The notes under the pieces: generated by a model
The model's input: the letters and a program-made list of their open reading frames with translations, nothing else
Databases searched by the model: none
Told to the model about the DNA's origin: nothing
Part shown: in pieces, positions 10,448-18,668 of the stretch
Position numbering within the stretch: the stretch's first letter is position 1
How the letters are laid out: each line of letters opens with the position of its first letter
Made by a program: the position numbers and the translations under genes
Assembly: GCA_002723155.1 (NCBI GenBank)
Contig: PBNO01000006.1
Span: 772,438-836,437 of the forward strand
Reading direction: 5' to 3'
Length of the DNA stretch: 64,000 nucleotides
Source of the DNA: Ponticaulis sp.
GTDB lineage: Bacteria; Pseudomonadota; Alphaproteobacteria; Caulobacterales; Hyphomonadaceae

Positions 10448-10726
10448 TTATTTGTTTCCTTTGATTTTATTGCACCGTGCATGGGCAAGCTGCAGGTTTT
10501 CAGGCGTATCGGGCCCACCTTTCGAGCGCGGTTTTATATGATCAAAAGTCGGACGAAGCTTCTTCCAGAGCGTGGAATGTGCCGTTTCGAACCGGTTTTG
10601 CGGCATGTCCTCACCGCAGAGCGCGCACTTTCCCGCCTGCGCCTCCCACAAGGTGCGAAACAACTCATCTTCTTTTGGCTTGAAGGGCTGGGACAACACT
10701 TTCTTCCTGTTCTGTTCATCGCTCAT
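10448..10726 (-). CDS. small HNH endonuclease
   Basis: A 92-residue HNH-family nuclease. Zinc-type cysteines CALC (~34-37), then FDHIKPRSKGG with the catalytic DH, and NLQLAHARCNKIKG with the final N and C residues, give a complete HNH core. The chosen ATG is at 10724-10726 (MSDEQNRKKV). A longer reading from 10768 would translate a palindromic repeat into CQIPAFAGM, a peptide typical of such intergenic repeats, and is rejected. It follows the GIY-YIG gene on the same strand, 38 bp downstream. HNH plus GIY-YIG side by side suggests a small mobile or repeat-associated nuclease locus; its target is unknown. Confidence 0.82.
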   Translation of the reverse strand: MSDEQNRKKVLSQPFKPKEDELFRTLWEAQAGKCALCGEDMPQNRFETAHSTLWKKLRPTFDHIKPRSKGGPDTPENLQLAHARCNKIKGNK

Positions 10727-10748
10727 CCCTGCGAAGGCAGGGATCTGG
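10720..10748 (-). repeat. palindromic repeat, copy A
   Basis: A 29-base element whose minus-strand copy differs from copy B (11077-11105) at only three positions. It folds into an 8-bp stem ATCCCTGC/GCAGGGAT with a CTTC loop. Two of the three differences are compensatory (C-G in this copy, T-A in copy B), so the hairpin rather than the base string is conserved. It overlaps the start codon of the HNH gene and lies just past the GIY-YIG stop codon. Confidence 0.85.
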
Positions 10749-10764
10749 CAGATAATAGGGAAGC

Positions 10765-11061
10765 TCACAAAAGCGTTTCAGCAAGATCCACTCTATGCGG
10801 ATTGCTCTCATCAATGAGCCGGTCTTTCCACGCCCGTTTCCACTTCTTCATCTGCCGTTCGCGAATGAAGGCGCTTTCCCGACTTGGGTGGCCCTCAAAC
10901 CAGACCAGTTTCTCGCAATTATAACGGTCAGAGAAGCCTTTGATCAGGTGCTCTCTGTGCTCATATGCGCGGCGATTAAGGTCATCCGTCATACCAACAT
11001 AGAGCACGGTATCACGCTCATTGCTAATGATATAAACGCAGTAAACTGTTTCACCGTTCAT
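10765..11061 (-). CDS. GIY-YIG endonuclease domain protein
   Basis: A 98-residue single-domain nuclease of the UvrC/YhbQ-like type. CVYIISNERDTVLYVGMT (~8-25) contains the paired Y-I/Y-V-G motifs, NRRAYEHR (~29-36) gives the catalytic Arg, and WFEGHPSRESAFIRERQMK (~54-72) the catalytic Glu region. These solitary proteins are scattered in proteobacterial genomes and their role is not established. The gene is exactly bracketed by two inverted copies of a palindromic repeat (10720-10748 and 11077-11105), suggesting that nuclease and repeats move or are maintained as a unit. Confidence 0.88.
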   Translation of the reverse strand: MNGETVYCVYIISNERDTVLYVGMTDDLNRRAYEHREHLIKGFSDRYNCEKLVWFEGHPSRESAFIRERQMKKWKRAWKDRLIDESNPHRVDLAETLL

Positions 11062-11076
11062 AAGCGCACTTTCGCT

Positions 11077-11105
11077 CCAGATTCCTGCCTACGCAGGAAT
11101 GAGCG
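11077..11105 (+). repeat. palindromic repeat, copy B
   Basis: Partner of copy A, in the opposite orientation, 16 bp upstream of the GIY-YIG start codon. Stem ATTCCTGC/GCAGGAAT with loop CTAC; 26 of 29 bases match copy A after reverse-complementing. Transcripts of the GIY-YIG gene could begin within or just downstream of it. Confidence 0.85.
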
Positions 11106-11145
11106 AGAGTTTGTTAGATTTTTCGGGTAGCAACAATAGCTGAGA

Positions 11146-12024
11146 TCAAAGCCTGCGGCGCAGTTTCGCGGCCGTGACCGTATTCACCAGAAGGCCTGCA
11201 ATCGTCATCGGGCCGACACTACCCGGAACAGGCGTGATCTGGCCTGCAACATCCTTACAGGCGTCAAAATCAACATCGCCTACAACGCGGGTTTTGCCCT
11301 CGCCCTTTTCAGGAGCCGGAATGCGGTTAATGCCGACATCAATCACACAGGCACCGGGCTTCACCCAGTCTGCAGGCACCATTTTCGGGCGGCCAACCGC
11401 AGCGACCAGAATGTCAGCCTGACGGCAGACCTCACCGAGGTCTTTGGTGCGCGAGTGCGCTATTGTCACTGTACAGTTTTGCTCGAGGAATAAGAGCGCA
11501 GCCGGTTTACCAACCAGAATAGAACGGCCAATCACGACGACGTTCTTACCGGACAGATCATCGTCCAGCGCAGATTTAGCGAGGATCACACAGCCTGCAG
11601 GCGTGCACGGGCGAATGCCCTTCTTGCCAAGAGACAGACGACCGGCAGACGCTTCTGTCAGACCGTCTACGTCTTTGTTTGGGGAGATGCGCTCAATCGC
11701 GCTGGCTTCATCGAGATGCTTTGGCAGAGGCAGTTGAAGCAGAATGCCGTCCACGCTGTCATCATTGTTCAGCGTTTCCAGAAGCGCTTCAACCTGATCC
11801 TGCGTCGCATCAGCCGGAAGGCGGTGCGTGAAGGAATTCATGCCCGCTTCTTCGGTCATCTTGCCTTTATTGCGAACGTAAATCTGGCTTGCCGGATCTT
11901 CACCCACGAGGACAACCGCGAGACCCGGCGTGAAGCCATGATCGGATTTCAGGGCGGCGACTTCTTTGGCGACATCCTCACGAATGCCTGCGGCAATGGC
12001 TTTTCCGTCAATCAGCGCGCCCAT
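11146..12024 (-). CDS. folD: methylenetetrahydrofolate dehydrogenase/cyclohydrolase
   Basis: Bifunctional cytosolic enzyme interconverting 5,10-methylene-, methenyl- and 10-formyl-tetrahydrofolate with NADP. Signature stretches: [13 protein letters not shown] (~49-61, catalytic Lys), QLPLPKHL (~97-104), the nucleotide loop [14 protein letters not shown] and the C-terminal [14 protein letters not shown]. Length 292 is normal. The ATG at 12022-12024 has AGGAT 5-10 bases upstream. It follows yggT by 11 bp on the same strand, so they are co-transcribed; in many alphaproteobacteria a DUF167 (YggU) gene lies between them, but here it is absent. Confidence 0.96.
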   Translation of the reverse strand: MGALIDGKAIAAGIREDVAKEVAALKSDHGFTPGLAVVLVGEDPASQIYVRNKGKMTEEAGMNSFTHRLPADATQDQVEALLETLNNDDSVDGILLQLPLPKHLDEASAIERISPNKDVDGLTEASAGRLSLGKKGIRPCTPAGCVILAKSALDDDLSGKNVVVIGRSILVGKPAALLFLEQNCTVTIAHSRTKDLGEVCRQADILVAAVGRPKMVPADWVKPGACVIDVGINRIPAPEKGEGKTRVVGDVDFDACKDVAGQITPVPGSVGPMTIAGLLVNTVTAAKLRRRL

Positions 12025-12035
12025 GTGATATCCTG

Positions 12036-12332
12036 TTAGTTGAGAGCTGGACTAAGCAGCAGCTGCGCCGCCACGAGGTCGATAAATCCGAGTCCAAGCA
12101 GGAGGACAAGTGGAGAAAGATCGATTCCATTGAACGATGGCAGGAAACGACGGATTGGCGCGAGCGCAGGCTCGACCAGAGCAGCCCCAAATCGCAGGAT
12201 AAACTGAACCAGCTGGTTATAGCTGTTGACCACTTCGAACTGAATCAGAATGCGTGTGATCAGATAGATAAAGATCACGATCTGATAGAAGAAGATCACA
12301 TTGTGGATCAGCCAGTAAATCGGATAGCCCAT
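12036..12332 (-). CDS. yggT: YggT family membrane protein
   Basis: A 98-residue protein with two hydrophobic segments (~10-30 and ~72-94) and the family motif [19 protein letters not shown] (~48-66) between them. YggT proteins are conserved small inner-membrane proteins linked to osmotic and cell-division phenotypes in some bacteria; the biochemical role is not settled. First gene of a short operon with folD. Confidence 0.88.
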   Translation of the reverse strand: MGYPIYWLIHNVIFFYQIVIFIYLITRILIQFEVVNSYNQLVQFILRFGAALVEPALAPIRRFLPSFNGIDLSPLVLLLGLGFIDLVAAQLLLSPALN

Positions 12333-12653
12333 GCTTCCAGTCCTTCATAATTTCGCTTCACCTATATTGAAGCGGTGAATAAACGCAATGCCACCTGATA
12401 CCGCATCAGTCTGAACACTTTCTTCCAGCATGAACACAGCGTTTAAGTCCGGTTCAGACAGGCTTTGCTTTACTGGCCCTGCCCGAACGATGCTGGCTTG
12501 CGACGCATTTAACTGCGTCCTCACACACAACGCTCGTCAGCGGAATGTCTGGCGGCTCTGGCAGCTTTGCGCGTTTTCAGATAGGAAGCCCGTGAAAGCT
12601 TGCCAGAGCTTCAGACCAGAACACCCAGACATTCAGGAATTTTCGCCTTGGAC
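12333..12653. other. intergenic region between yggT and ttcA
   Basis: About 320 bases between divergently transcribed genes. It should hold both promoters, but I see no convincing -35/-10 pair or strong hairpin. A 61-codon minus-strand reading at 12345-12530 lacks any recognisable features and a good SD and is not called. Confidence 0.5.
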
Positions 12654-13568
12654 ATGCTCCCGGAAACCGCGCTCAACGACGATATGCCGACACGCACCAT
12701 CCGCTCCACCGTTACGAAGCTGGATGTCGAGCGGAGCTTTCGTGCAGCCTTTGCCAATGCGCCCGATGGTGTGACCTTCAAGAAGACGCGCAAACGTCTG
12801 GTTCGTCAGGCGCTGGAAACCATTCAGACTTACGGGCTTGATACATCCAAATCTTCCACCGAGCCTGCGCGGTGGCTGATCTGTCTGTCGGGCGGCAAGG
12901 ATAGCTATGCGCTTCTCTCTATCCTGCTGGAACTGAAATACCTTGGAGCGATTCAGGCCGAGCTTCTGGCGTGCAACCTCGATCAGGTGCAGCCGGGCTT
13001 CCCGAAAGAAATCCTGCCGAAATATCTGGACGGGCTGGAAGTCCCTTACCGGATCGAGACTGAAGACACCTACTCTATCGTGACGGACAAACTGCCAGCG
13101 CAGAAGACATATTGCGCGCTCTGCTCACGTCTGCGTCGCGGCATTCTTTACCGGATTGCGCGCGAAGAAAAATGCGATGCCATCGTGCTGGGTCACCACC
13201 TCGATGACGCGCTGGAAACCTTCTTCATGAACCTATTCCATGGCGGTCGACTTGCCGCCATGCCGCCAAAACTTCTCAATGATGAAGGCGATGTGATGGT
13301 CCTGCGCCCGCTCATCCGGTCTGAAGAAGCTGATATTGAAAAGTTCGCCGCGGGTATGAATTACCCGATCATTCCGTGCACGCTGTGCGGCTCTCAGGAC
13401 GGGCTTCAGCGCATGCTGATGAAGGATATGCTGACCACCTGGGAGAAGAATAATCCGGGCCGGAAAGCTAAAATGGCGCATGCTTTATCTCATGCGCGAC
13501 CATCACATTTGCATGATGCGTCAATCTTCGGCTTTAACGAACTCTTACCAGCCGTTGATAAATCTTAA
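12654..13568 (+). CDS. ttcA: tRNA 2-thiocytidine(32) synthetase
   Basis: ATP- and [4Fe-4S]-dependent thiolase that makes 2-thiocytidine at position 32 of tRNAs. The PP-loop ATP site SGGKDS is at ~78-83; two CxxC pairs, CALC and CTLC, hold the cluster ligands, and [16 protein letters not shown] is a TtcA signature. Starting at ATG 12654 gives 304 residues. An in-frame TTG at 12600 would add 18 residues of low-quality sequence, and ATG 12684 is a shorter alternative; no start has a strong SD. No thiolation partner is next to it. Confidence 0.93.
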   Translation: MLPETALNDDMPTRTIRSTVTKLDVERSFRAAFANAPDGVTFKKTRKRLVRQALETIQTYGLDTSKSSTEPARWLICLSGGKDSYALLSILLELKYLGAIQAELLACNLDQVQPGFPKEILPKYLDGLEVPYRIETEDTYSIVTDKLPAQKTYCALCSRLRRGILYRIAREEKCDAIVLGHHLDDALETFFMNLFHGGRLAAMPPKLLNDEGDVMVLRPLIRSEEADIEKFAAGMNYPIIPCTLCGSQDGLQRMLMKDMLTTWEKNNPGRKAKMAHALSHARPSHLHDASIFGFNELLPAVDKS

Positions 13569-13616
13569 CGCGCGGTTTCGATAACACCTTAACGCCGTCA
13601 TGGTAGGCGTTAAAGC

Positions 13617-14060
13617 ATGAAACTGAAACTATCCCATCTTCTGTTCGCCGCAGCCATGCTTGCTCCATCTGCAATGATGAACGCACATGCGGCTGGCGCT
13701 GGCGGCGACCCGGCTGATCGTGCGGGCGCGCGCATCACCGGTTCTCAGGACTATATTGCCGTGACGGGCGTTCATGCGCCGATTGCAGGCGTAGACGGCT
13801 TCCGGTCTCTGATGGCGCTGGATGCGGGTATCGAAATTCATGACGACCGCGAACGTCGCCGCGCAGAAGCCCAGATGCCCCGCATTCGGGATGCGCTTCG
13901 TCGCGCCGTGCACGGCTATCTGTCCATGAGCTATGAAGTCGGCACTGTGCCCGACCTTGATATGATTGGCCGCCGTTTACAGACGGCCGTTGATCAGGTG
14001 CTCGGCGAAGGTGTCGCCGAGGTCACGATTGCAGCGGCGATCATTCACCGCAACAGCTAA
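13617..14060 (+). CDS. exported protein with FliL-like C-terminal region
   Basis: A 147-residue protein with a signal peptide (~1-26, ending ...NAHA). The second half, from MPRIRDALRRAVHGYLS (~87-103) to a closing LQTAVDQVLGEGVAEVTIAAAI stretch, resembles the periplasmic domain of flagellar FliL (helix, then strand). FliL proper has an N-terminal membrane helix rather than a cleavable signal, and no flagellar gene is nearby, so a flagellar role is only a possibility. It lies 48 bp after ttcA on the same strand and converges on the carbonic anhydrase gene. Confidence 0.6.
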   Translation: MKLKLSHLLFAAAMLAPSAMMNAHAAGAGGDPADRAGARITGSQDYIAVTGVHAPIAGVDGFRSLMALDAGIEIHDDRERRRAEAQMPRIRDALRRAVHGYLSMSYEVGTVPDLDMIGRRLQTAVDQVLGEGVAEVTIAAAIIHRNS

Positions 14061-14065
14061 GCTGA

Positions 14066-14746
14066 TTAGTGGTCGCAGCTCATGCTGCCTGCGACCTCTG
14101 CTGCCAGATCCTGATAGCGTTCATCAACCGGCTCAAAACGGCCATCAGCCTCATCCCAGGCTGAAACGCGACCTGTCTTAATGTCATACACCCAGCCATG
14201 CAGCGTAAGCGTGCCGTTCGCCAGCTTGCGCATGACGCTCGGGTGTGTGCGAAGATGCTGGAGCTGAAGCTTTACATTCTCTTCCAGCAGCAACTGAAGC
14301 TTTTCTTCCTCAGACTTATCGCCAGCGACTTCGTCAACAACATCCATCGCGCCCTGCGAATAGCCCAGCCATTCTTTGACGTGTGGCAGATGCTGGACGC
14401 TGTCCGGGTTCATAATACCCTTCATAGCACCGCACTCAGAGTGACCGCACACAACAATGTGCGGAACATCCAGAACACGCATGGCAAATTCCAGTGTCGC
14501 AGTCATAGCGCCGGTCTGACTGGTGTGCGGTGGCACAATGTTTCCCGCATTGCGAAGGATGAACAGCTCGCCCGGATCAGTCTGGGTGATCATTGCGGTT
14601 TCCACACGCGCATCAGAACATGCAATGAAGACCGCTTCCGGAGACTGGCCTTTGGCAAGACGCTCGAATAGCTCCTGCTTGCTCGGGTAAACCTCATTCT
14701 GGAACTTGATCACGCCTTTCAGAAAACCGGTCACTTCACTCTCCAT
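14066..14746 (-). CDS. beta-class carbonic anhydrase
   Basis: Zinc enzyme for reversible CO2 hydration, 226 residues, no signal peptide and so cytosolic. Zinc ligands Cys43, His102 and Cys105 and the Asp45-Arg47 dyad are present in CSDAR and CGHSECGAM. The sequence between (ILRNAGNIVPP) is standard for the clade. It stands alone; the ATG at 14744-14746 follows a purine-rich leader. The likely role is supplying bicarbonate for carboxylases, including crotonyl-CoA carboxylase/reductase if the ethylmalonyl-CoA pathway operates (inference). Confidence 0.95.
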   Translation of the reverse strand: MESEVTGFLKGVIKFQNEVYPSKQELFERLAKGQSPEAVFIACSDARVETAMITQTDPGELFILRNAGNIVPPHTSQTGAMTATLEFAMRVLDVPHIVVCGHSECGAMKGIMNPDSVQHLPHVKEWLGYSQGAMDVVDEVAGDKSEEEKLQLLLEENVKLQLQHLRTHPSVMRKLANGTLTLHGWVYDIKTGRVSAWDEADGRFEPVDERYQDLAAEVAGSMSCDH

Positions 14747-14792
14747 CTACAGACATTAAACTGAGGGAGCGCTTAGCACTCCCTCACGCAAT

Positions 14793-15563
14793 TTACATCG
14801 CTGAAATGCCGCCATCGACTTTCAGTTCCGCGCCGGTGACAAATTTAGATTCATCAGACGCGAGATAAAGGACCGCATAGGCCACATCATCCGGCTCGCC
14901 CACCTTGCCGAGCGGCACCTGACGGGCAAGCTTGGCGAGCGCCTCGTCCGCACCGAACATTTCCTTCGTACGGTCAAGAATTGGCGTGTCGATAAAGGTC
15001 GGGTGGACAGAGTTACAACGGATGCCGTTCTTCTTTTTCGCGCAATGCAGCGCAACTGATTTGGAGATCATCCACGCGCCGGCTTTCGCCGTGTTGTAAG
15101 CGACGTAATTGCCAGATGCGATCAGGCCCGCAATCGAGGAAATGTTCACGATAGAGCCCGGCGAATACTCTTCCATCGCAGGGATTGCGTATTTACAGCC
15201 GAGGAAGATGGAGTCGACGTCGACATCCATCACCTTTTTGAACTGCGCGTAAGGCAGGTCTTCAACCGTGCCACCCGCGCCGATACCGGCATTGTTCACC
15301 AGGATCGAGAGACCATCCATCTCTTCAACAGCCGCGGTGACAACGTCCTGCCAGCGCTCTTCATCAGTTACGTCGTGCTGCATGGACCATGCGCTACCCG
15401 GATACATCTCATTGATGCGCGCACAGGTTTCTGCTGCCCCATCGCCATTGAGGTCGGTCAGCATGACTTTAGCGCCCTCTTTGGCGAGCATGGTAGCAAT
15501 CGCCGCACCAAGCCCCTGCGCTGCACCTGTAACAATCGCCTTTTTACCGGAAACACGACCCAT
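14793..15563 (-). CDS. short-chain dehydrogenase/reductase
   Basis: Classical SDR, 256 residues, NAD(P)-dependent. TGAAQGLGAAIA (~12-23) is the cofactor loop, NNAG is present at ~89-92, and the catalytic Ser-Tyr-Lys set is intact in NISSIAG and YNTAKAG. The C terminus ends VDGGISAM as in 3-oxoacyl-ACP-reductase-like or cyclohexanol/glucose dehydrogenase-like SDRs. The substrate cannot be named from sequence. Same strand as carbonic anhydrase but separated from it by ~46 bp without a clear terminator. Confidence 0.88.
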   Translation of the reverse strand: MGRVSGKKAIVTGAAQGLGAAIATMLAKEGAKVMLTDLNGDGAAETCARINEMYPGSAWSMQHDVTDEERWQDVVTAAVEEMDGLSILVNNAGIGAGGTVEDLPYAQFKKVMDVDVDSIFLGCKYAIPAMEEYSPGSIVNISSIAGLIASGNYVAYNTAKAGAWMISKSVALHCAKKKNGIRCNSVHPTFIDTPILDRTKEMFGADEALAKLARQVPLGKVGEPDDVAYAVLYLASDESKFVTGAELKVDGGISAM

Positions 15564-15641
15564 GACTTTCTCCCTCTGTCAGTTTGCGCGGACAGTGGAA
15601 CGTGGGCGTTCATTTGGCAATGGGTTTAGGGCGCGCCGCGT

Positions 15642-16238
15642 CTAGTTATCCTGCAACAGATAGACCCAGGTGCCATCCTCACGGATGGCAAGTCGAAAAC
15701 CCGGATAGCTTTCGCCATTGCGAATACGCTCCAGACCATCCTCGCCGATCAGAGTAAGGATACGTGCCCGCTCCGAAAAAGTGAGCCGGTCATGCTGTAG
15801 CTCTTCATTCGTCCGGCCCGCAAAGTCTGGCCAGATGAAATATTTCTCCGCGCCGAAATCTTTGACCGCGTAAGGCTCGTCCAGAATTTGAAGCGTTGCC
15901 TCTACCGGGTCGATACCGGCGCGGCGAAGCAGATACCAGTGCTCATAATGGCTAAGATCGCCATAGTTGGACCGAAAACCCGGAAACTGATCGGCATAGC
16001 GCGCAAGCTGGCGCACAGAATCGCGCCCGAGGACATCAAGCAGCGCATCACGCTGGGCCAGAACCGCTTCTGGGAGCTCTTCGGTTTCATTACTGAAGAC
16101 AGGCGGCGGGGCTGGCTCTTCGTCAGCCTCGCTCGCAGGAGCACGCCGCGCGTCGATCTCGTCAGAGAGATCGCATCCGCCCAGCACAAAAAAAGCAGGC
16201 AGAAGACTTGCTAGAACGGCATGCCGGATACGCGTCAT
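15642..16238 (-). CDS. lipoprotein of unknown function
   Basis: 198 residues with a lipobox LGGC, lipidated Cys22, and Asp at the +2 position, which by the enterobacterial rule would keep it in the inner membrane (that rule may not hold in this phylum). A low-complexity acidic/proline linker (~35-50) leads to a soluble domain with no family I recognise; conserved-looking stretches are FPGFRSNYGDLSHYEHWYLL and ARILTLIGEDGLERIR. Its ATG shares a base with the stop codon of the upstream HAD gene (TGATG at 16236-16240), so the two are translationally coupled. Confidence 0.75.
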   Translation of the reverse strand: MTRIRHAVLASLLPAFFVLGGCDLSDEIDARRAPASEADEEPAPPPVFSNETEELPEAVLAQRDALLDVLGRDSVRQLARYADQFPGFRSNYGDLSHYEHWYLLRRAGIDPVEATLQILDEPYAVKDFGAEKYFIWPDFAGRTNEELQHDRLTFSERARILTLIGEDGLERIRNGESYPGFRLAIREDGTWVYLLQDN

Positions 16239-16888
16239 CAGAACTCCAGTCCGGTCGCCTCCGAGAGATCGCTGAGTAGCTGGGCTTCATTGAGCACCTT
16301 GATGGTGGTCATACCCATGGCTCGCGCAGGCTTGAGGTTGATACCTAAATCATCGAGATACACGCACGCTGCGGGCTCAACATTCAGAGCCTCACACATC
16401 AATTCATATATTTTCGGATCAGGCTTACGCAAGCCAACCTTGGAGCTTTCGATCACATGATCGAAGTTCGCAAAAATTTCAGCCACCGCTTTGATCTTCT
16501 CGGGGTCAGACGTCATGGACGGGCTTTTGCCGATCGGCGCATTGTTGGTGATGCAGGCTACGGCGAAGTGTTTCTTACAAGTCTTCAGCGCTTCAAATAC
16601 AGCCGGGCGCAGACGGCCAGACAACAATCCCAGAACGTCTTTGCCCGGAATTGTATATCCGAGCGCTTCGGCCTCTTCGGCGAACTTTTTGTCGAACTCG
16701 TCAGGCGTAAGCTCTGAGCGCTCCAGAAGCGCCCAGGCATTTGTATCCGGATTAATGGAGTTGATCTTCCGGATAATGTCCTTTGGCAGACCCTTTTCGG
16801 CCTCGTAATGGTTGAACGCCTCGAACGGAGATGAGGAGAACACGCCTCCGAAATCCCATATCACTGCCTTAACGTTAGAATTCACCAT
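16238..16888 (-). CDS. HAD-superfamily hydrolase (YihX/epoxide-hydrolase-N-like)
   Basis: 216-residue HAD protein. Motif I is WDFGGV (~11-16): the nucleophile Asp is present but the usual second Asp is replaced by Gly, as in YihX-type glucose-1-phosphatases and the phosphatase-like domains of some epoxide hydrolases. Motif II is TNN (~115-117), motif III KVGLRKPDP and motif IV VYLDDLGINLKPA with two Asp. The absence of the second motif-I Asp usually means altered catalysis or substrate, so the activity is left open. Upstream gene of an operon with the 15642-16238 lipoprotein. Confidence 0.85.
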   Translation of the reverse strand: MVNSNVKAVIWDFGGVFSSSPFEAFNHYEAEKGLPKDIIRKINSINPDTNAWALLERSELTPDEFDKKFAEEAEALGYTIPGKDVLGLLSGRLRPAVFEALKTCKKHFAVACITNNAPIGKSPSMTSDPEKIKAVAEIFANFDHVIESSKVGLRKPDPKIYELMCEALNVEPAACVYLDDLGINLKPARAMGMTTIKVLNEAQLLSDLSEATGLEF

Positions 16889-16989
16889 GTCCGAACCTGC
16901 CTCCCGTCGGGTTTGTTGTTATGGCCACCTTATTGGACAGCCTCGCGGTCAAAACAAGGCATATCCGTGGGCGCGGCACCCCTCAAACA

Positions 16990-17019
16990 AAAACCCCGGA
17001 GCCGAAACTCCGGGGTTTT
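16990..17019. terminator. hairpin terminator
   Basis: Perfect 12-bp stem (16990-17001 with 17008-17019) AAAACCCCGGAG/CTCCGGGGTTTT, loop CCGAAA. On the minus strand the stem is followed by a T run, so it ends transcripts of the symporter gene whose stop is at 17041. Confidence 0.9.
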
Positions 17020-17040
17020 CGATGTATCAGCCGACGCGAC

Positions 17041-18507
17041 TTAAGCGTCCGGCGTGTCCTTGCGATCGAAATACGCTTTCGTCATCGCCGCGACGAGTGG
17101 TGACATCACCAGAAGCGCAACGAGGTTTGGCGCGGCCATCAGGCCGGTCAGCGTATCTGCAAGCAGCCAGAACAGGCTGACAACGTCAGTCACCGCACCG
17201 CCTTCTTCAAGCATCAGAACGAACGCACCGCCGAAGACGACAACGATCCAGCTGATCTTGAACGCGAAAATGCTTTTCACGCCGAACAGGTATTCACAGC
17301 AGCGTTCGCCGTAATAGCTCCAGCCGAGAATTGTGGTAAAGCCGAAGACAGCCAGACCGATCGCAACGATGTGGCTGCCAATGCCCGGTAGCGCCTGTTC
17401 AAAGGCCATAACCGTCAGCGGCGCACCCGTCTCGCAGCCCTCAGGCAGCATGACGAGGTCCGGACGGACAAACGGTTCACACATCTCTGGGATCATACCG
17501 GATGTCAGAATGACAAACGCCGTGATCGAACAAACGATGATTGTGTCGATGAAGGTTCCAAGCATCGCCACAATACCCTGGTTTACCGGGTCGTTGTTAC
17601 GCGCTGCCGCGTGCGCAATCGGAGCAGAGCCCTGACCCGCTTCGTTGGAGAAGATACCTCGCGCAACACCCTTTTGCATCGCCAGAAGCAGAAGACCGAC
17701 AGTGATACCTGTAGAGGCTTCACGGAAGCCAAAGGCGTTCGTGATGATGCGCATAAATGCGTTCGGAACTTCCGGCGCGTTGATTGCGACAACGATCAGG
17801 CCCGCAATCAGATAGCCGATCGCCATAGCCGGAACGAGCTTTTCTGCAACCGCTGCGATACGTGTAATACCGCCGAGGATCACAGCCGCCGCAGCGCCAG
17901 CGAGAACCAGACCGGACACCCACGGAGCGACGCCATAGTTCGCGTTCAGCGCATCTGCGATAGAGTTCGCCTGAATGGAAGCACCCGTGCCCCATGCTGC
18001 GAGAACGCCAAACACTGCGAACATGCCTGCAAGCCACGCCCATTTCGCGCCCATGCCGTTCTTGATGTAATACATAGGGCCACCTACATGGCGGCCCTCT
18101 TCATCAACTTCACGGAATTTAACAGCAAGCACGCCTTCGCAGAACTTTGACGCCATGCCCACAAGCGCCGTCATCCACATCCAGAAGACCGCGCCTGGGC
18201 CGCCAATCGCGATCGCAACGGCCACACCGGCAATATTACCCGTACCGATTGTGGACGAGAGCGCCGTCATCAGAGCGCCAAATGGCGACACATCGCCTTC
18301 GTCTTTATCGTGCTGATGGCTGAAGAGCTGGCCAAACGCGTATGGAATTTTGAGGATCGGCATGAAGCCGAGGCGAACAGTGAGATAAAGACCGGTGCCG
18401 AGAAGCAGAAGAAGTACCGGCGGATAATCAATCGCACCAATGAGGGAGTCAGCAGATCCCCAGACGAGACCGTTAACGGTCTCAAGAATTTGAACGAAGC
18501 CGTCCAT
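17041..18507 (-). CDS. alanine/glycine:cation symporter (AGCS family)
   Basis: Sodium-coupled amino acid transporter of 488 residues and about ten to eleven TM helices in the inner membrane. Family marks: GALMTALSSTIGTGNIAGVA (~77-96), the GPGAVFWMWMTALVGMASKF segment (~103-122) and IFSNEAGQGSAPIAHAAA. Transported substrate is probably alanine, glycine or D-alanine (family knowledge). It is followed by a strong terminator and preceded by a ~160-base leader with alternative pairing (18537-18581). The ATG at 18505-18507 has AAGGG upstream. Confidence 0.94.
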   Translation of the reverse strand: MDGFVQILETVNGLVWGSADSLIGAIDYPPVLLLLLGTGLYLTVRLGFMPILKIPYAFGQLFSHQHDKDEGDVSPFGALMTALSSTIGTGNIAGVAVAIAIGGPGAVFWMWMTALVGMASKFCEGVLAVKFREVDEEGRHVGGPMYYIKNGMGAKWAWLAGMFAVFGVLAAWGTGASIQANSIADALNANYGVAPWVSGLVLAGAAAAVILGGITRIAAVAEKLVPAMAIGYLIAGLIVVAINAPEVPNAFMRIITNAFGFREASTGITVGLLLLAMQKGVARGIFSNEAGQGSAPIAHAAARNNDPVNQGIVAMLGTFIDTIIVCSITAFVILTSGMIPEMCEPFVRPDLVMLPEGCETGAPLTVMAFEQALPGIGSHIVAIGLAVFGFTTILGWSYYGERCCEYLFGVKSIFAFKISWIVVVFGGAFVLMLEEGGAVTDVVSLFWLLADTLTGLMAAPNLVALLVMSPLVAAMTKAYFDRKDTPDA

Positions 18508-18536
18508 GATGTGCCCTTTAATCTTTTTACGGATCG

Positions 18537-18581
18537 GGCTGCCCCAATGCGCCCCGATCTCTAGATTTGAACGGGGCAGCC
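18537..18581 (-). promoter_or_regulatory. 5' leader with mutually exclusive hairpins
   Basis: On the minus-strand transcript, arm A (18572-18581, GGCTGCCCCG) can pair with arm B (18551-18556, CGGGGC, 6 bp) or with arm C (18537-18545, GGGGCAGCC, 9 bp), not both. A third long-range pair, CTGTCCAG/CTGGACAG (18642-18649 with 18599-18606), lies further upstream. This is the layout of a switching leader 30 bases before the AGCS start codon. It does not match the glycine riboswitch consensus that I know. Confidence 0.45.
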
Positions 18582-18668
18582 TAAGCTGTGATTTTCATCT
18601 GTCCAGCGACAAGCACGCGTATTTGATCGAACGCTCAATATCTGGACAGTCTGAAGGCGTCACTTCGC

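Noticed and set aside
10727..10768. N-terminal extension CQIPAFAGM of the HNH protein
   Set aside because: It is the translation of a palindromic repeat, a common annotation error.
12345..12530. 61-codon minus-strand frame upstream of yggT
   Set aside because: No SD and no recognisable features; overlaps the likely promoter region.
16238..16888. HAD protein as a pseudogene because motif I lacks its second Asp
   Set aside because: The DxGG form is inherited in YihX-like groups and the rest of the fold is intact.
18508..18668. Glycine riboswitch upstream of the AGCS symporter
   Set aside because: The conserved glycine-aptamer core strings are absent; retained only as an unclassified switching leader.
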